From positions 2,588,676-2,652,675 of the forward strand of contig JAINUF010000027.1 in NCBI GenBank assembly GCA_029718625.1: a stretch of DNA of 64,000 nucleotides, written 5' to 3'. The notes under the pieces are model-generated. The model ran no database searches and had not been told where the DNA came from. It saw nothing but the letters and a program-made list of their open reading frames with translations. Shown in pieces: positions 1-11,600 of the stretch; position 1 is the stretch's first letter; each line of letters opens with the position of its first letter. This stretch comes from Synaphobranchus kaupii (taxonomy: Eukaryota > Chordata > Actinopteri > Anguilliformes > Synaphobranchidae). The translations under genes and the position numbers were made by a program.

Positions 1-3
1 GAA

Positions 4-159
4 GACGCACGCCTCAAACCAATTTTAGTGTTGTCAAAGACATTATAGCTCAAATATACAGTTGATTAATTTTTAAATTTTCCATTTGTAAATTTTGAAT
101 GAATTTTTCTTCAAATTTAAAATGCAAACATTTCAATAGCTTCTGTGACATGTGACTAA
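4..159 (+). repeat. Reference monomer A (156 bp), marker version
   Basis: This is the first A monomer. The version that opens each marker has GCACGCC where ordinary A monomers have GCATGCC, so it lacks the SphI site GCATGC. It contains TTGTCAAAGACATTATAGC, then CAGTTG, a stretch of short A and T tracts, and the shared 3' box AATAGCTTCTGT with CATGTGA. Homology to D and B is visible along its whole length. Confidence 0.95.
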
Positions 160-173
160 GATGCCTCAAACCA
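131..173 (+). other. Most conserved segment across monomer junctions (example)
   Basis: The segment from TTTCAATAG through CATGTGA to CTCAAACC is the best conserved part when A, B, C, D and E are laid side by side. The core pattern is AATAGYTTCTGT, two variable bases, then CATRTGA. The middle of each monomer varies much more. Conservation of one box across old and new monomer types is what a protein-binding site would show, as the CENP-B box does in some satellites. The sequence does not match a CENP-B box and no binding protein is implied. Confidence 0.45.
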
Positions 174-309
174 AATAATTTTGTCAGATACATTACTTCT
201 CCAATTTACAAGCTATGCTTTTTGCAATTTTCCTTTTGTATATTTTAGAGGATTTATTCTTCGAAATAAACACAATAAAATGTTAATAGTTTCTGTAACA
301 TGTGAACAA
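160..309 (+). repeat. Reference monomer C (150 bp)
   Basis: C is a diverged B-type monomer. It shares TTGTCAGATACATT, CTCCAATTTACAAGC and TTTTCCTTTTGTA with B. It differs by an insertion near CATTACTTCTCC, by TATTTTAGAGGATTTATTCTTCG, and by the 3' box variant AATAGTTTCTGTAACATGTGA. It occurs only inside marker blocks, always after A and before D. Confidence 0.93.
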
Positions 310-461
310 GACACCTCAAACCAAGTTGCCTGTTGTCAGAGACAGGATACCTCAAATCTACAACTGATTATTTTTCAAATTTTGCCTTTGTATATTTTAA
401 AGGAATTTTTCTTCAAAATAAATACACTAAAATGTCAATAGTTTCTGTGTCATGTGACCAA
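310..461 (+). repeat. Reference monomer D (152 bp)
   Basis: D is a diverged A-type monomer: ACCTCAAACC, TTGTCAGAGACAGG, CTCAAATCTACAACTGATTA and GGAATTTTTCTTCAAAATAAA align with A. Its 3' box is AATAGTTTCTGTGTCATGTGA in most copies. It is found only in marker blocks. Three marker copies carry a replaced 3' end, listed separately. Confidence 0.93.
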
Positions 462-592
462 GATACCTCACAGCAAATTGACTGTTGTCAAAGAGAGTAT
501 AGCTCAAATTTCCCTCTTATGAATATATATTTTTTATTTTTCTTCAAAATTAAAGCACTAAAATTTCAATAGCTTCTGTGACATATGATGAA
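462..592 (+). repeat. Reference monomer E (131 bp, shortened)
   Basis: E is the shortest monomer type, about 20 bp less than the others. The missing part lies in the middle, where CTCAAATTTCCCTCTTATG runs directly into an AT-rich stretch and TTTTTCTTCAAAATTAAAGC. The last 45 bases or so match ordinary B monomers closely (AAAGCACTAAAATTTCAATAG onward). Its 3' half was therefore probably homogenised with B, or it began as a B/E recombinant. Confidence 0.92.
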
Positions 593-747
593 GACGCATG
601 CCTCAAACCAATTTTAGTGTTGTCAAAGATGTTATAGCTCAAATACACAGTTGATTAATTTTTAAATTTTCCATTTGTAAATTTTGAATGAATTTTTCTT
701 CAAATTTAAAATGCAACATTTCAATAGCTTCTGTGACATGTGACTAA

Positions 748-895
748 GATGCCTCAAACCAACTGTAATGTTGTCAGATGCATTCTCCAATTTACAAGCA
801 ATGCTTTTTCCAATTTTACTTTTGTAAATTTTAAATAGATTTTTATTCAAAATAAAAGCACTAAAATTTCAATAGCTTCTGTGACATATGATGAA
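748..895 (+). repeat. Reference monomer B (148 bp)
   Basis: This is the ordinary partner of A. It begins GATGCCTCAAACCAACTG and has TTGTCAGATGCATTCTCC (other copies GATACATTC) and CAAGCAATGCTTTTTCC. It ends AATAGCTTCTGT with CATATGATGAA, giving an NdeI site CATATG at the B-to-A boundary. The A-to-B boundary has CATGTG instead. Confidence 0.94.
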
Positions 896-2170
896 GACGC
901 ATGCCTCAAACCAATTTTAGTGTTGTCAAAGATGTTATAGCTCAAATACACAGTTGATTAATTTTTAAATTTTCCATTTGTAAATTTTGAATGAATTTTT
1001 CTTCAAATTTAAAATGCAAACATTTCAATAGCTTCTGTGACATGTGACTAAGATGCCTCAAACCAACTGTAATGTTGTCAGATACATTCTCCAATTTACA
1101 AGCAATGCTTTTTCCAATTTTCCTTTTGTAAATTTTAAATAGATTTTTATTCAAAATAAAAGCACTAAAATTTCAATAGCTTCTGTGACATATGATGAAG
1201 ACGCATGCCTCAAACCAATTTTAGTGTTGTCAAAGTCATTATAGCTCAAATATACAGTTGATTAATTTTTAAATTTTCCATTTGTAAATTTTGAATGCAT
1301 TTTTTTTCAAATTTAAAATGCAAACATTTCAATAGTTTCTGTGACATGTGACTAAGATGCCTCAAACCAACTGTAATGTTGTCAGATACATTCTCCAATT
1401 TACAAGCAATGCTTTTTCCAATTTTCCTTTTGTAAATTTTAAATAGATTTTTATTCAAAATAAAAGCACTAAAATTTCAATAGCTTCTGTGACATATGAT
1501 GAAGACGCATGCCTCAAACCAATTTCAGTGTTGTCAAAGACATTATAGCTCAAATATACAGTTGATAATTTTTTTAATTTTCCATTTGTAAATTTTGAAT
1601 GAATTTTTCTTCAAATTTAAAATGCAAACCTTTCAATAGCTTCTGTGACATGTGACTAAGATGCCTCAAACCAACTGTAATGTTGTCAGATACATTCTCC
1701 AATTTACAAGCAATGCTTTTTCCAATTTTCCTTTTGTAAATTTTAAATAGATTTTTATTCAAAATAAAAGCACTAAAATTTCAATAGCTTCTGTGACATA
1801 TGATGAAGACGCATGCCTCAAACCAATTTTAGTGTTGTCAAAGATGTTATAGCTCAAATACACAGTTGATTAATTTTTAAATTTTCCATTTGTAAATTTT
1901 GAATGAATTTTTCTTCAAATTTAAAATGCAAACATTTCAATAGCTTCTGTGACATGTGACTAAGATGCCTCAAACCAACTGTAATGTTGTCAGATGCATT
2001 CTCCAATTTACAAGCAATGCTTTTTCCAATTTTCCTTTTGTAAATTTTAAATAGATTTTTATTCAAAATAAAAGCACTAAAATTTCAATAGATTCTGTGA
2101 CATATGATGAAGACGCATGCCTCAAAGCAATTTTAGTGTTGTCAAAGTCATTATAGCTCAAATATACAAC

Positions 2171-2394
2171 TGGTTTGAGGCATCTTAGTCACATGTCACA
2201 GAAGCTATTGAAATGTTTGCATTTTAAATTTGAAGAAAAATTCATTTAAAATTTACAAACGGAAATTTTAAAAATTAATCAACTGATTAATTTTTAAAAT
2301 TTCCGTTTGTAAATTTTAAATGAATTTTTCTTCAAATTTAAAATGCAAACATTTCAATAGCTTCTGTGACATGTGACTAAGATCCCTCAAACCA
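2171..2394. repeat. Fold-back palindrome 1 (111-bp arms, 2-bp spacer)
   Basis: The left arm is the reverse complement of the right arm, centred on AC at 2282-2283 (flanked by ATTAATCA and TGATTAAT). One mismatch is seen, where the right arm has GATCCC at 2381-2386 and the left arm pairs with GATGCC. The left arm is an inverted copy of the A monomer from CAGTTG to the start of B, of the TTCCGTTTG type. Confidence 0.95.
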
Positions 2395-2528
2395 ACTGTA
2401 ATGTTGTCAGATACATTCTCCAATTTACAAGCAATGCTTTTTCAAATTTTCCTTTTGTAAATTTTAAATAGATTTTTATTCAAAATAAAAGCACTAAAAT
2501 TTCAATAGCTTCTGTGACATATGATGAA

Positions 2529-3420
2529 GACGCACGCCTCAAACCAATTTTAGTGTTGTCAAAGACATTATAGCTCAAATATACAGTTGATTAATTTTTA
2601 AATTTTCCATTTGTAAATTTTGAATGAATTTTTCTTCAAATTTAAAATGCAAACATTTCAATAGCTTCTGTGACATGTGACTAAGATGCCTCAAACCAAA
2701 TAATTTTGTCAGATACATTACTTCTCCAATTTACAAGCTATGCTTTTTGCAATTTTCCTTTTGTATATTTTAGAGGATGTATTCTTCGAAATAAACACAA
2801 TAAAATGTTAATAGTTTCTGTAACATGTGAACAAGACACCTCAAACCAAGTTGCCTGTTGTCAGAGACAGGATACCTCAAATCTACAACTGATTATTTTT
2901 CAAATTTTGCCTTTGTATATTTTAAAGGAATTTTTCTTCAAAATAAATACACTAAAATGTCAATAGTTTCTGTGTCATGTGACCAAGATACCTCACAGCA
3001 AATTGACTGTTGTCAAAGAGAGTATAGCTCAAATTTCCCTCTTATGAATATATATTTTTTATTTTTCTTCAAAATTAAAGCACTAAAATTTCAATAGCTT
3101 CTGTGACATATGATGAAGACGCATGCCTCAAACCAATTTTAGTGTTGTCAAAGATGTTATAGCTCAAATACACAGTTGATTAATTTTTAAATTTTCCATT
3201 TGTAAATTTTGAATGAATTTTTCTTCAAATTTAAAATGCAACATTTCAATAGCTTCTGTGACATGTGACTAAGATGCCTCAAACCAACTGTAATGTTGTC
3301 AGATGCATTCTCCAATTTACAAGCAATGCTTTTTCCAATTTTCCTTTTGTAAATTTTAAATAGATTTTTATTCAAAATAAAAGCACTAAAATTTCAATAG
3401 CTTCTGTGACATATGATGAA
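2529..3420 (+). repeat. Higher-order unit 2: marker + p only
   Basis: The marker is at 2529-3117 and has GGATGTATTC in C where most have GGATTTATTC. Only one dimer follows. It is the shortest marker spacing in the window, and the next marker is preceded by an ordinary p dimer rather than a GATCCCTC or ATTGTGAG dimer. This is best read as the crossover joint of the 3417-bp duplication. Confidence 0.92.
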
Positions 3421-5945
3421 GACGCACGCCTCAAACCAATTTTAGTGTTGTCAAAGACATTATAGCTCAAATATACAGTTGATTAATTTTTAAATTTTCC
3501 ATTTGTAAATTTTGAATGAATTTTTCTTCAAATTTAAAATGCAAACATTTCAATAGCTTCTGTGACATGTGACTAAGATGCCTCAAACCAAATAATTTTG
3601 TCAGATACATTACTTCTCCAATTTACAAGCTATGCTTTTTGCAATTTTCCTTTTGTATATTTTAGAGGATTTATTCTTCGAAATAAACACAATAAAATGT
3701 TAATAGTTTCTGTAACATGTGAACAAGACACCTCAAACCAAGTTGCCTGTTGTCAGAGACAGGATACCTCAAATCTACAACTGATTATTTTTCAAATTTT
3801 GCCTTTGTATATTTTAAAGGAATTTTTCTTCAAAATAAATACACTAAAATGTCAATAGTTTCTGTGTCATGTGACCAAGATACCTCACAGCAAATTGACT
3901 GTTGTCAAAGAGAGTATAGCTCAAATTTCCCTCTTATGAATATATATTTTTTATTTTTCTTCAAAATTAAAGCACTAAAATTTCAATAGCTTCTGTGACA
4001 TATGATGAAGACGCATGCCTCAAACCAATTTTAGTGTTGTCAAAGATGTTATAGCTCAAATACACAATTGATTAATTTTTAAATTTTCCATTTGTAAATT
4101 TTGAATGAATTTTTCTTCAAATTTAAAATGCAACATTTCAATAGCTTCTGTGACATGTGACTAAGATGCCTCAAACCAACTGTAATGTTGTCAGATGCAT
4201 TCTCCAATTTACAAGCAATGCTTTTTCCAATTTTACTTTTGTAAATTTTAAATAGATTTTTATTCAAAATAAAAGCACTAAAATTTCAATAGCTTCTGTG
4301 ACATATGATGAAGACGCATGCCTCAAACCAATTTTAGTGTTGTCAAAGATGTTATAGCTCAAATACACAGTTGATTAATTTTTAAATTTTCCATTTGTAA
4401 ATTTTGAATGAATTTTTCTTCAAATTTAAAATGCAAACATTTCAATAGCTTCTGTGACATGTGACTAAGATGCCTCAAACCAACTGTAATGTTGTCAGAT
4501 ACATTCTCCAATTTACAAGCAATGCTTTTTCCAATTTTCCTTTTGTAAATTTTAAATAGATTTTTATTCAAAATAAAAGCACTAAAATTTCAATAGCTTC
4601 TGTGACATATGATGAAGACGCATGCCTCAAACCAATTTTAGTGTTGTCAAAGTCATTATAGCTCAAATATACAGTTGATTAATTTTTAAATTTTCCATTT
4701 GTAAATTTTGAATGCATTTTTTTTCAAATTTAAAATGCAAACATTTCAATAGTTTCTGTGACATGTGACTAAGATGCCTCAAACCAACTGTAATGTTGTC
4801 AGATACATTCTCCAATTTACAAGCAATGCTTTTTCCAATTTTCCTTTTGTAAATTTTAAATAGATTTTTATTCAAAATAAAAGCACTAAAATTTCAATAG
4901 CTTCTGTGACATATGATGAAGACGCATGCCTCAAACCAATTTCAGTGTTGTCAAAGACATTATAGCTCAAATATACAGTTGATAATTTTTTTAATTTTCC
5001 ATTTGTAAATTTTGAATGAATTTTTCTTCAAATTTAAAATGCAAACCTTTCAATAGCTTCTGTGACATGTGACTAAGATGCCTCAAACCAACTGTAATGT
5101 TGTCAGATACATTCTCCAATTTACAAGCAATGCTTTTTCCAATTTTCCTTTTGTAAATTTTAAATAGATTTTTATTCAAAATAAAAGCACTAAAATTTCA
5201 ATAGCTTCTGTGACATATGATGAAGACGCATGCCTCAAACCAATTTTAGTGTTGTCAAAGATGTTATAGCTCAAATACACAGTTGATTAATTTTTAAATT
5301 TTCCATTTGTAAATTTTGAATGAATTTTTCTTCAAATTTAAAATGCAAACATTTCAATAGCTTCTGTGACATGTGACTAAGATGCCTCAAACCAACTGTA
5401 ATGTTGTCAGATGCATTCTCCAATTTACAAGCAATGCTTTTTCCAATTTTCCTTTTGTAAATTTTAAATAGATTTTTATTCAAAATAAAAGCACTAAAAT
5501 TTCAATAGATTCTGTGACATATGATGAAGACGCATGCCTCAAACCAATTTTAGTGTTGTCAAAGTCATTATAGCTCAAATATACAACTGGTTTGAGGCAT
5601 CTTAGTCACATGTCACAGAAGCTATTGAAATGTTTGCATTTTAAATTTGAAGAAAAATTCATTTAAAATTTACAAACGGAAATTTTAAAAATTAATCAAC
5701 TGATTAATTTTTAAAATTTCCGTTTGTAAATTTTAAATGAATTTTTCTTCAAATTTAAAATGCAAACATTTCAATAGCTTCTGTGACATGTGACTAAGAT
5801 CCCTCAAACCAACTGTAATGTTGTCAGATACATTCTCCAATTTACAAGCAATGCTTTTTCAAATTTTCCTTTTGTAAATTTTAAATAGATTTTTATTCAA
5901 AATAAAAGCACTAAAATTTCAATAGCTTCTGTGACATATGATGAA
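3421..5945 (+). repeat. Higher-order unit 3: marker + p-k-t-s-m-i
   Basis: This is a near-identical copy of unit 1. By eye I noted only single-base differences, for example AATTG at 4067 against AGTTG at 650, and CAAACC near 5544 against CAAAGC at 2127. It holds palindrome 2. Confidence 0.93.
5588..5811. repeat. Fold-back palindrome 2
   Basis: This is the copy of palindrome 1 in the second 3417-bp unit, centred at 5699-5700. It has the same single mismatch (GATCCC in the right arm). Confidence 0.95.
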
Positions 5946-8661
5946 GACGCACGCCTCAAACCAATTTTAGTGTTGTCAAAGACATTATAGCTCAAATATA
6001 CAGTTGATTAATTTTTAAATTTTCCATTTGTAAATTTTGAATGAATTTTTCTTCAAATTTAAAATGCAAACATTTCAATAGCTTCTGTGACATGTGACTA
6101 AGATGCCTCAAACCAAATAATTTTGTCAGATACATTACTTCTCCAATTTACAAGCTATGCTTTTTGCAATTTTCCTTTTGTATATTTTAGAGGATGTATT
6201 CTTCGAAATAAACACAATAAAATGTTAATAGTTTCTGTAACATGTGAACAAGACACCTCAAATCAAGTTGCCTGTTGTCAGAGACAGGATACCTCAAATC
6301 TACAACTGATTATTTTTCAAATTTTGCCTTTGTATATTTTAAAGGAATTTTTCTTCAAAATAAATACACTAAAATGTCAATAGTTTCTGTGTCATGTGAC
6401 CAAGATACCTCACAGCAAATTGACTGTTGTCAAAGAGAGTATAGCTCAAATTTCCCTCTTATGAATATATATTTTTTATTTTTCTTCAAAATTAAAGCAC
6501 TAAAATTTCAATAGCTTCTGTGACATATGATGAAGACGCATGCCTCAAACCAATTTTAGTGTTGTCAAAGATGTTACAGCTCAAATACACAGTTGATTAA
6601 TTTTTAAATTTTCCATTTGTAAATTTTGAATGAATTTTTCTTCAAATTTAAAATGCAACATTTCAATAGCTTCTGTGACATGTGACTAAGATGCCTCAAA
6701 CCAACTGTAATGTTGTCAGATGCATTCTCCAATTTACAAGCAATGCTTTTTCCAATTTTCCTTTTGTAAATTTTAAATAGATTTTTATTCAAAATAAAAG
6801 CACTAAAATTTCAATAGCTTCTGTGACATATGATGAAGACGCATGCCTCAAACCAATTTTAGTGTTGTCAAAGATGTTATAGCTCAAATACACAGTTGAT
6901 TAATTTTTAAATTTTCCATTTGTAAATTTTGAATGAATTTTTCTTCAAATTTAAAATGCAAACATTTCAATAGCTTCTGTGACATGTGACTAAGATGCCT
7001 CAAACCAACTGTAATGTTGTCAGATACATTCTCCAATTTACAAGCAATGCTTTTTCCAATTTTCCTTTTGTAAATTTTAAATAGATTTTTATTCAAAATA
7101 AAAGCACTAAAATTTCAATAGCTTCTGTGACATATGATGAAGACGCATGCCTCAAACCAATTTTAGTGTTGTCAAAGTCATTATAGCTCAAATATACAGT
7201 TGATTAATTTTTAAATTTTCCATTTGTAAATTTTGAATGAATTTTTTTTCAAATTTAAAATGCAAACATTTCAATAGTTTCTGTGACATGTGACTAAGAT
7301 GCCTCAAACCAACTGTAATGTTGTCAGATACATTCTCCAATTTACAAGCAATGCTTTTTCCAATTTTCCTTTTGTAAATTTTAAATAGATTTTTATTCAA
7401 AATAAAAGCACTAAAATTTCAATAGCTTCTGTGACATATGATGAAGACGCATGCCTCAAACCAATTTTAGTGTTGTCAAAGTCATTATAGCTCAAATATA
7501 CAGTTGATTAATTTTTAAATTTTCCATTTGTAAATTTTGAATGAATTTTTTTTCAAATTTAAAATGCAAACATTTCAATAGTTTCTGTGACATGTGACTA
7601 AGATGCCTCAAACCAACTGTAATGTTGTCAGATACATTCTCCAATTTACAAGCAATGCTTTTTCCAATTTTCCTTTTGTAAATTTTAAATAGATTTTTAT
7701 TCAAAATAAAAGCACTAAAATTTCAATAGCTTCTGTGACATATGATGAAGACGCATGCCTCAAACCAATTTCAGTGTTGTCAAAGACATTATAGCTCAAA
7801 TATACAGTTGATAATTTTTTTAATTTTCCATTTGTAAATTTTGAATGAATTTTTCTTCAAATTTAAAATGCAAACCTTTCAATAGCTTCTGTGACATGTG
7901 ACTAAGATGCCTCAAACCAACTGTAATGTTGTCAGATACATTCTCCAATTTACAAGCAATGCTTTTTCCAATTTTCCTTTTGTAAATTTTAAATAGATTT
8001 TTATTCAAAATAAAAGCACTAAAATTTCAATAGCTTCTGTGACATATGATGAAGACGCATGCCTCAAACCAATTTTAGTCTTGTCAAAGATGTTATAGCT
8101 CAAATACACAGTTGATTAATTTTTACATTTTCCATTTGTAAATTTTGAATGAATTTTTTTTCAAATTTAAAATGCAAACATTTCAATAGTTTCTGTGACA
8201 TGTGACTAAGATGCCTCAAACCAACTGTAATGTTGTCAGATACATTCTCCAATTTACAAGCAATGCTTTTTCCAATTTTCCTTTTGTAAATTTTAAATAG
8301 ATTTTTATTCAAAATAAAAGCACTAAAATTTCAATAGCTTCTGTGACATATGATGAAGACGCTTGCCTCAAACCAATTTTAGTGTTGTCAAAGTCATTAT
8401 AGCTCAAATATACAGTTGATTCATTTTTAAATTTTCCGTTTGTAAATTTTAAATGAATTTTTCTTCAAATTTAAAATGCAAACATTTCAATAGCTTCTGT
8501 GACATGTGACTAAGATGCCTCAAACCAACTGTAATATTGTGAGATACATTCTCCAATTTACAAGCAATGCTTTTTCGAATTTTCCTTTTGTAAATTTTAA
8601 ATAGATTTTTATTCAAAATAAAAGCACTAAAATTTCAATAGCTTCTGGGACATATGATGAA
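5946..8661 (+). repeat. Higher-order unit 4: marker + p-k-t-t-s-q-g
   Basis: The marker is at 5946-6534 and shares GGATGTATTC with unit 2. Two t dimers in a row (7142-7749) look like a one-dimer duplication. The last dimer is of the ATTGTGAG / TTTTTCGAAT type, without inversion, and ends CTTCTGGGAC just before the next marker. Confidence 0.92.
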
Positions 8662-11600
8662 GACGCACGCCTCAAACCAATTTTAGTGTTGTCAAAGACA
8701 TTATAGCTCAAATATACAGTTGATAAATTTTTAAATTTTCCATTTGTAAATTTTGAATGAATTTTTCTTCAAATTTAAAATGCAAACATTTCAATAGCTT
8801 CTGTGACATGTGACTAAGATGCCTCAAACCAAATAATTTTGTCAGATACATTACTTCTCCAATTTACAAGCTATGTTTTTTGCAATTTTCCTTTTGTATA
8901 TTTTAGAGGATTTATTCTTCGAAATAAACACAATAAAATGTTAATAGTTTCTGTAACATGTGAACAAGACACCTCAAACCAAGTTGCCTGTTGTCAGAGA
9001 CAGGATACCTCAAATCTACAACTGATTATTTTTCAAATTTTGCCTTTGTATATTTTAAAGGAATTTTTCTTCAAAATAAATACACTAAAATGTCAATAGT
9101 TTCTGTGTCATGTGACCAAGATACCTCACAGCAAATTGACTGTTGTCAGAGAGAGTATAGCTCAAATTTCCCTCTTATGAATATATATTTTTTATTTTTC
9201 TTCGAAATTAAAGCACTAAAATTTCAATAGCTTCTGTGACATATGATGAAGACGCATGCCTCAAACCAATTTTAGTGTTGTCAAAGATGTTATAGCTCAA
9301 ATACACAGTTGATTAATTTTTAAATTTTCCATTTGTAAATTTTGAATGAATTTTTCTTCAAATTTAAAATGCAACATTTCAATAGCTTCTGTGACATGTG
9401 ACTAAGATGCCTCAAACCAACTGTAATGTTGTCAGATGCATTCTCCAATTTACAAGCAATGCTTTTTCCAATTTTCCTTTTGTAAATTTTAAATAGATTT
9501 TTATTCAAAATAAAAGCACTAAAATTTCAATAGCTTCTGTGACATATGATGAAGACGCATGCCTCAAACCAATTTTAGTGTTGTCAAAGATGTTATAGCT
9601 CAAATACACAGTTGATTAATTTTTAAATTTTCCATTTGTAAATTTTGAATGAATTTTTCTTCAAATTTAAAATGCAAACATTTCAATAGCTTCTGTGACA
9701 TGTGACTAAGATGCCTCAAACCAACTGTAATGTTGTCAGATACATTCTCCAATTTACAAGCAATGCTTTTTCCAATTTTCCTTTTGTAAATTTTAAATAA
9801 ATTTTTATTCAAAATAAAAGCACTAAAATTTCAATAGCTTCTGTGACATATGATGAAGACGCATGCCTCAAACCAATTTCAGTGTTGTCAAAGACATTAT
9901 AGCTCAAATATACAGTTGATAAATTTTTTAATTTTCCATTTGTAAATTTTGAATGAATTTTTCTTCAAATTTAAAATGCAAACCTTTCAATAGCTTCTGT
10001 GACATGTGACTAAGATGCCTCAAACCAACTGTAATGTTGTCAGATACATTCTCCAATTTACAAGCAATGCTTTTTCCAATTTTCCTTTTGTAAATTTTAA
10101 ATAGATTTTTATTCAAAATAAAAGCACTAAAATTTCAATAGCTTCTGTGACATATGATGAAGACGCATGCCTCAAACCAATTTTAGTGTTGTCAAAGATG
10201 TTATAGCTCAAATACACAGTTGATTAATTTTTAAATTTTCCATTTGTAAATTTTGAATGAATTTTTCTTCAAATTTAAAATGCAAACATTTCAATAGCTT
10301 CTGTGACATGTGACTAAGATGCCTCAAACCAACTGTAATGTTGTCAGATGCATTCTCCAATTTACAAGCAATGCTTTTTCCAATTTTCCTTTTGTAAATT
10401 TTAAATAGATTTTTATTCAAAATAAAAGCACTAAAATTTCAATAGCTTCTGTGACATATGATGAAGACGCATGCCTCAAACCAATTTTAGTGTTGTCAAA
10501 GTCATTATAGCTCAAATATACAGTTGATTAATTTTTAAAATTTCCGTTTGTAAATTTTAAATGAATTTTTCTTCAAATTTAAAATGCAAACATTTCAATA
10601 GCTTCTGTGACATGTGACTAAGATGCCTCAAACCAACTGTAATATTGTGAGATACATTCTCCAATTTACAAGCAATGCTTTTTCGAATTTTCCTTTTGTA
10701 AATTTAAAATAGATTTTTATTCAAAATAAAAGCACTAAAATTTCAATAGCTTCTGTGATATATGATGAAGACGCATGCCTCAAACCAATTTTAGTGTTGT
10801 CAAAGACGTTATAGCTCAAATATACAGTTGATTAATTTTAAAATTTCCATTTGTAAATTTTGAATGAATTTTTCTTCAAATTTAAAATGCAAACATTTCA
10901 ATAGCTTCTGTGACATGTGACTAAGATGCCTCAAACCAACTGTAATGTTGTCAGATACATTCTCCAATTTACAAGCAATGCTTTTTCCAATTTTCCTTTT
11001 GTAAATTTTAAATAAATTTTTATTCAAAATAAAAGCACTAAAATTTCAATAGCTTCTGTGACATATGATGAAGACGCATGCCTCAAACCAATTTCAGTGT
11101 TGTCAAAGACATTATAGCTCAAATATACAGTTGATAAATTTTTTAATTTTCCATTTGTAAATTTTGAATGAATTTTTCTTCAAATTTAAAATGCAAACCT
11201 TTCAATAGCTTCTGTGACATGTGACTAAGATGCCTCAAACCAACTGTAATGTTGTCAGATACATTCTCCAATTTACAAGCAATGCTTTTTCCAATTTTCC
11301 TTTTGTAAATTTTAAATAGATTTTTATTCAAAATAAAAGCACTAAAATTTCAATAGCTTCTGTGACATATGATGAAGACGCATGCCTCAAACCAATTTTA
11401 GTGTTGTCAAAGATGTTATAGCTCAAATACACAGTTGATTAATTTTTAAATTTTCCATTTGTAAATTTTGAATGAATTTTTCTTCAAATTTAAAATGCAA
11501 ACATTTCAATAGCTTCTGTGACATGTGACTAAGATGCCTCAAACCAACTGTAATGTTGTCAGATGCATTCTCCAATTTACAAGCAATGCTTTTTCCAATT

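Larger units (their letters stand above)
4..2528 (+). repeat. Higher-order unit 1: marker + p-k-t-s-m-i
   Basis: The marker is at 4-592. The p dimer has an ACTTTTG variant in B (about 813-823). The last dimer holds fold-back palindrome 1 and ends with the GATCCCTC / TTTTTCAAAT version of B. It is one half of the 3417-bp duplication. Confidence 0.93.
4..6837 (+). repeat. 3417-bp higher-order repeat, two tandem copies
   Basis: The copies are 4-3420 and 3421-6837. Each contains a marker, six dimers with a palindrome, a second marker and one p dimer. Only scattered single-base differences were noticed. Confidence 0.92.

Noticed and set aside
260..275. TTCG followed by AAATAAACAC in monomer C as a possible CENP-B box
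   Set aside because: The CENP-B box needs TTCG, then A at a fixed spacing, then CGGG. The CGGG part is missing here, and no other place in the monomers fits.
181..441. Open reading frames of 86 and 79 codons on the plus strand, repeated in every marker (C, D and E region)
   Set aside because: They overlap each other in different frames, recur with the repeat, and those checked start at TTG rather than ATG. Their products show no recognisable domain. They track the satellite, not a gene.
662..850. Open reading frames of 62 to 72 codons on the minus strand in most dimers
   Set aside because: They begin at TTG in the B monomer and end at a stop in A, so they are read-through of one repeat period. 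Minor length changes follow small indels. There is no sign of coding constraint beyond repeat homogenisation.
1158..1170. AATAAA polyadenylation signals in B, C and D monomers, and the TATATATTTTTTATT stretch in E as a TATA box
   Set aside because: Such short motifs are expected by chance in DNA this rich in A and T and nothing links them to a transcript.
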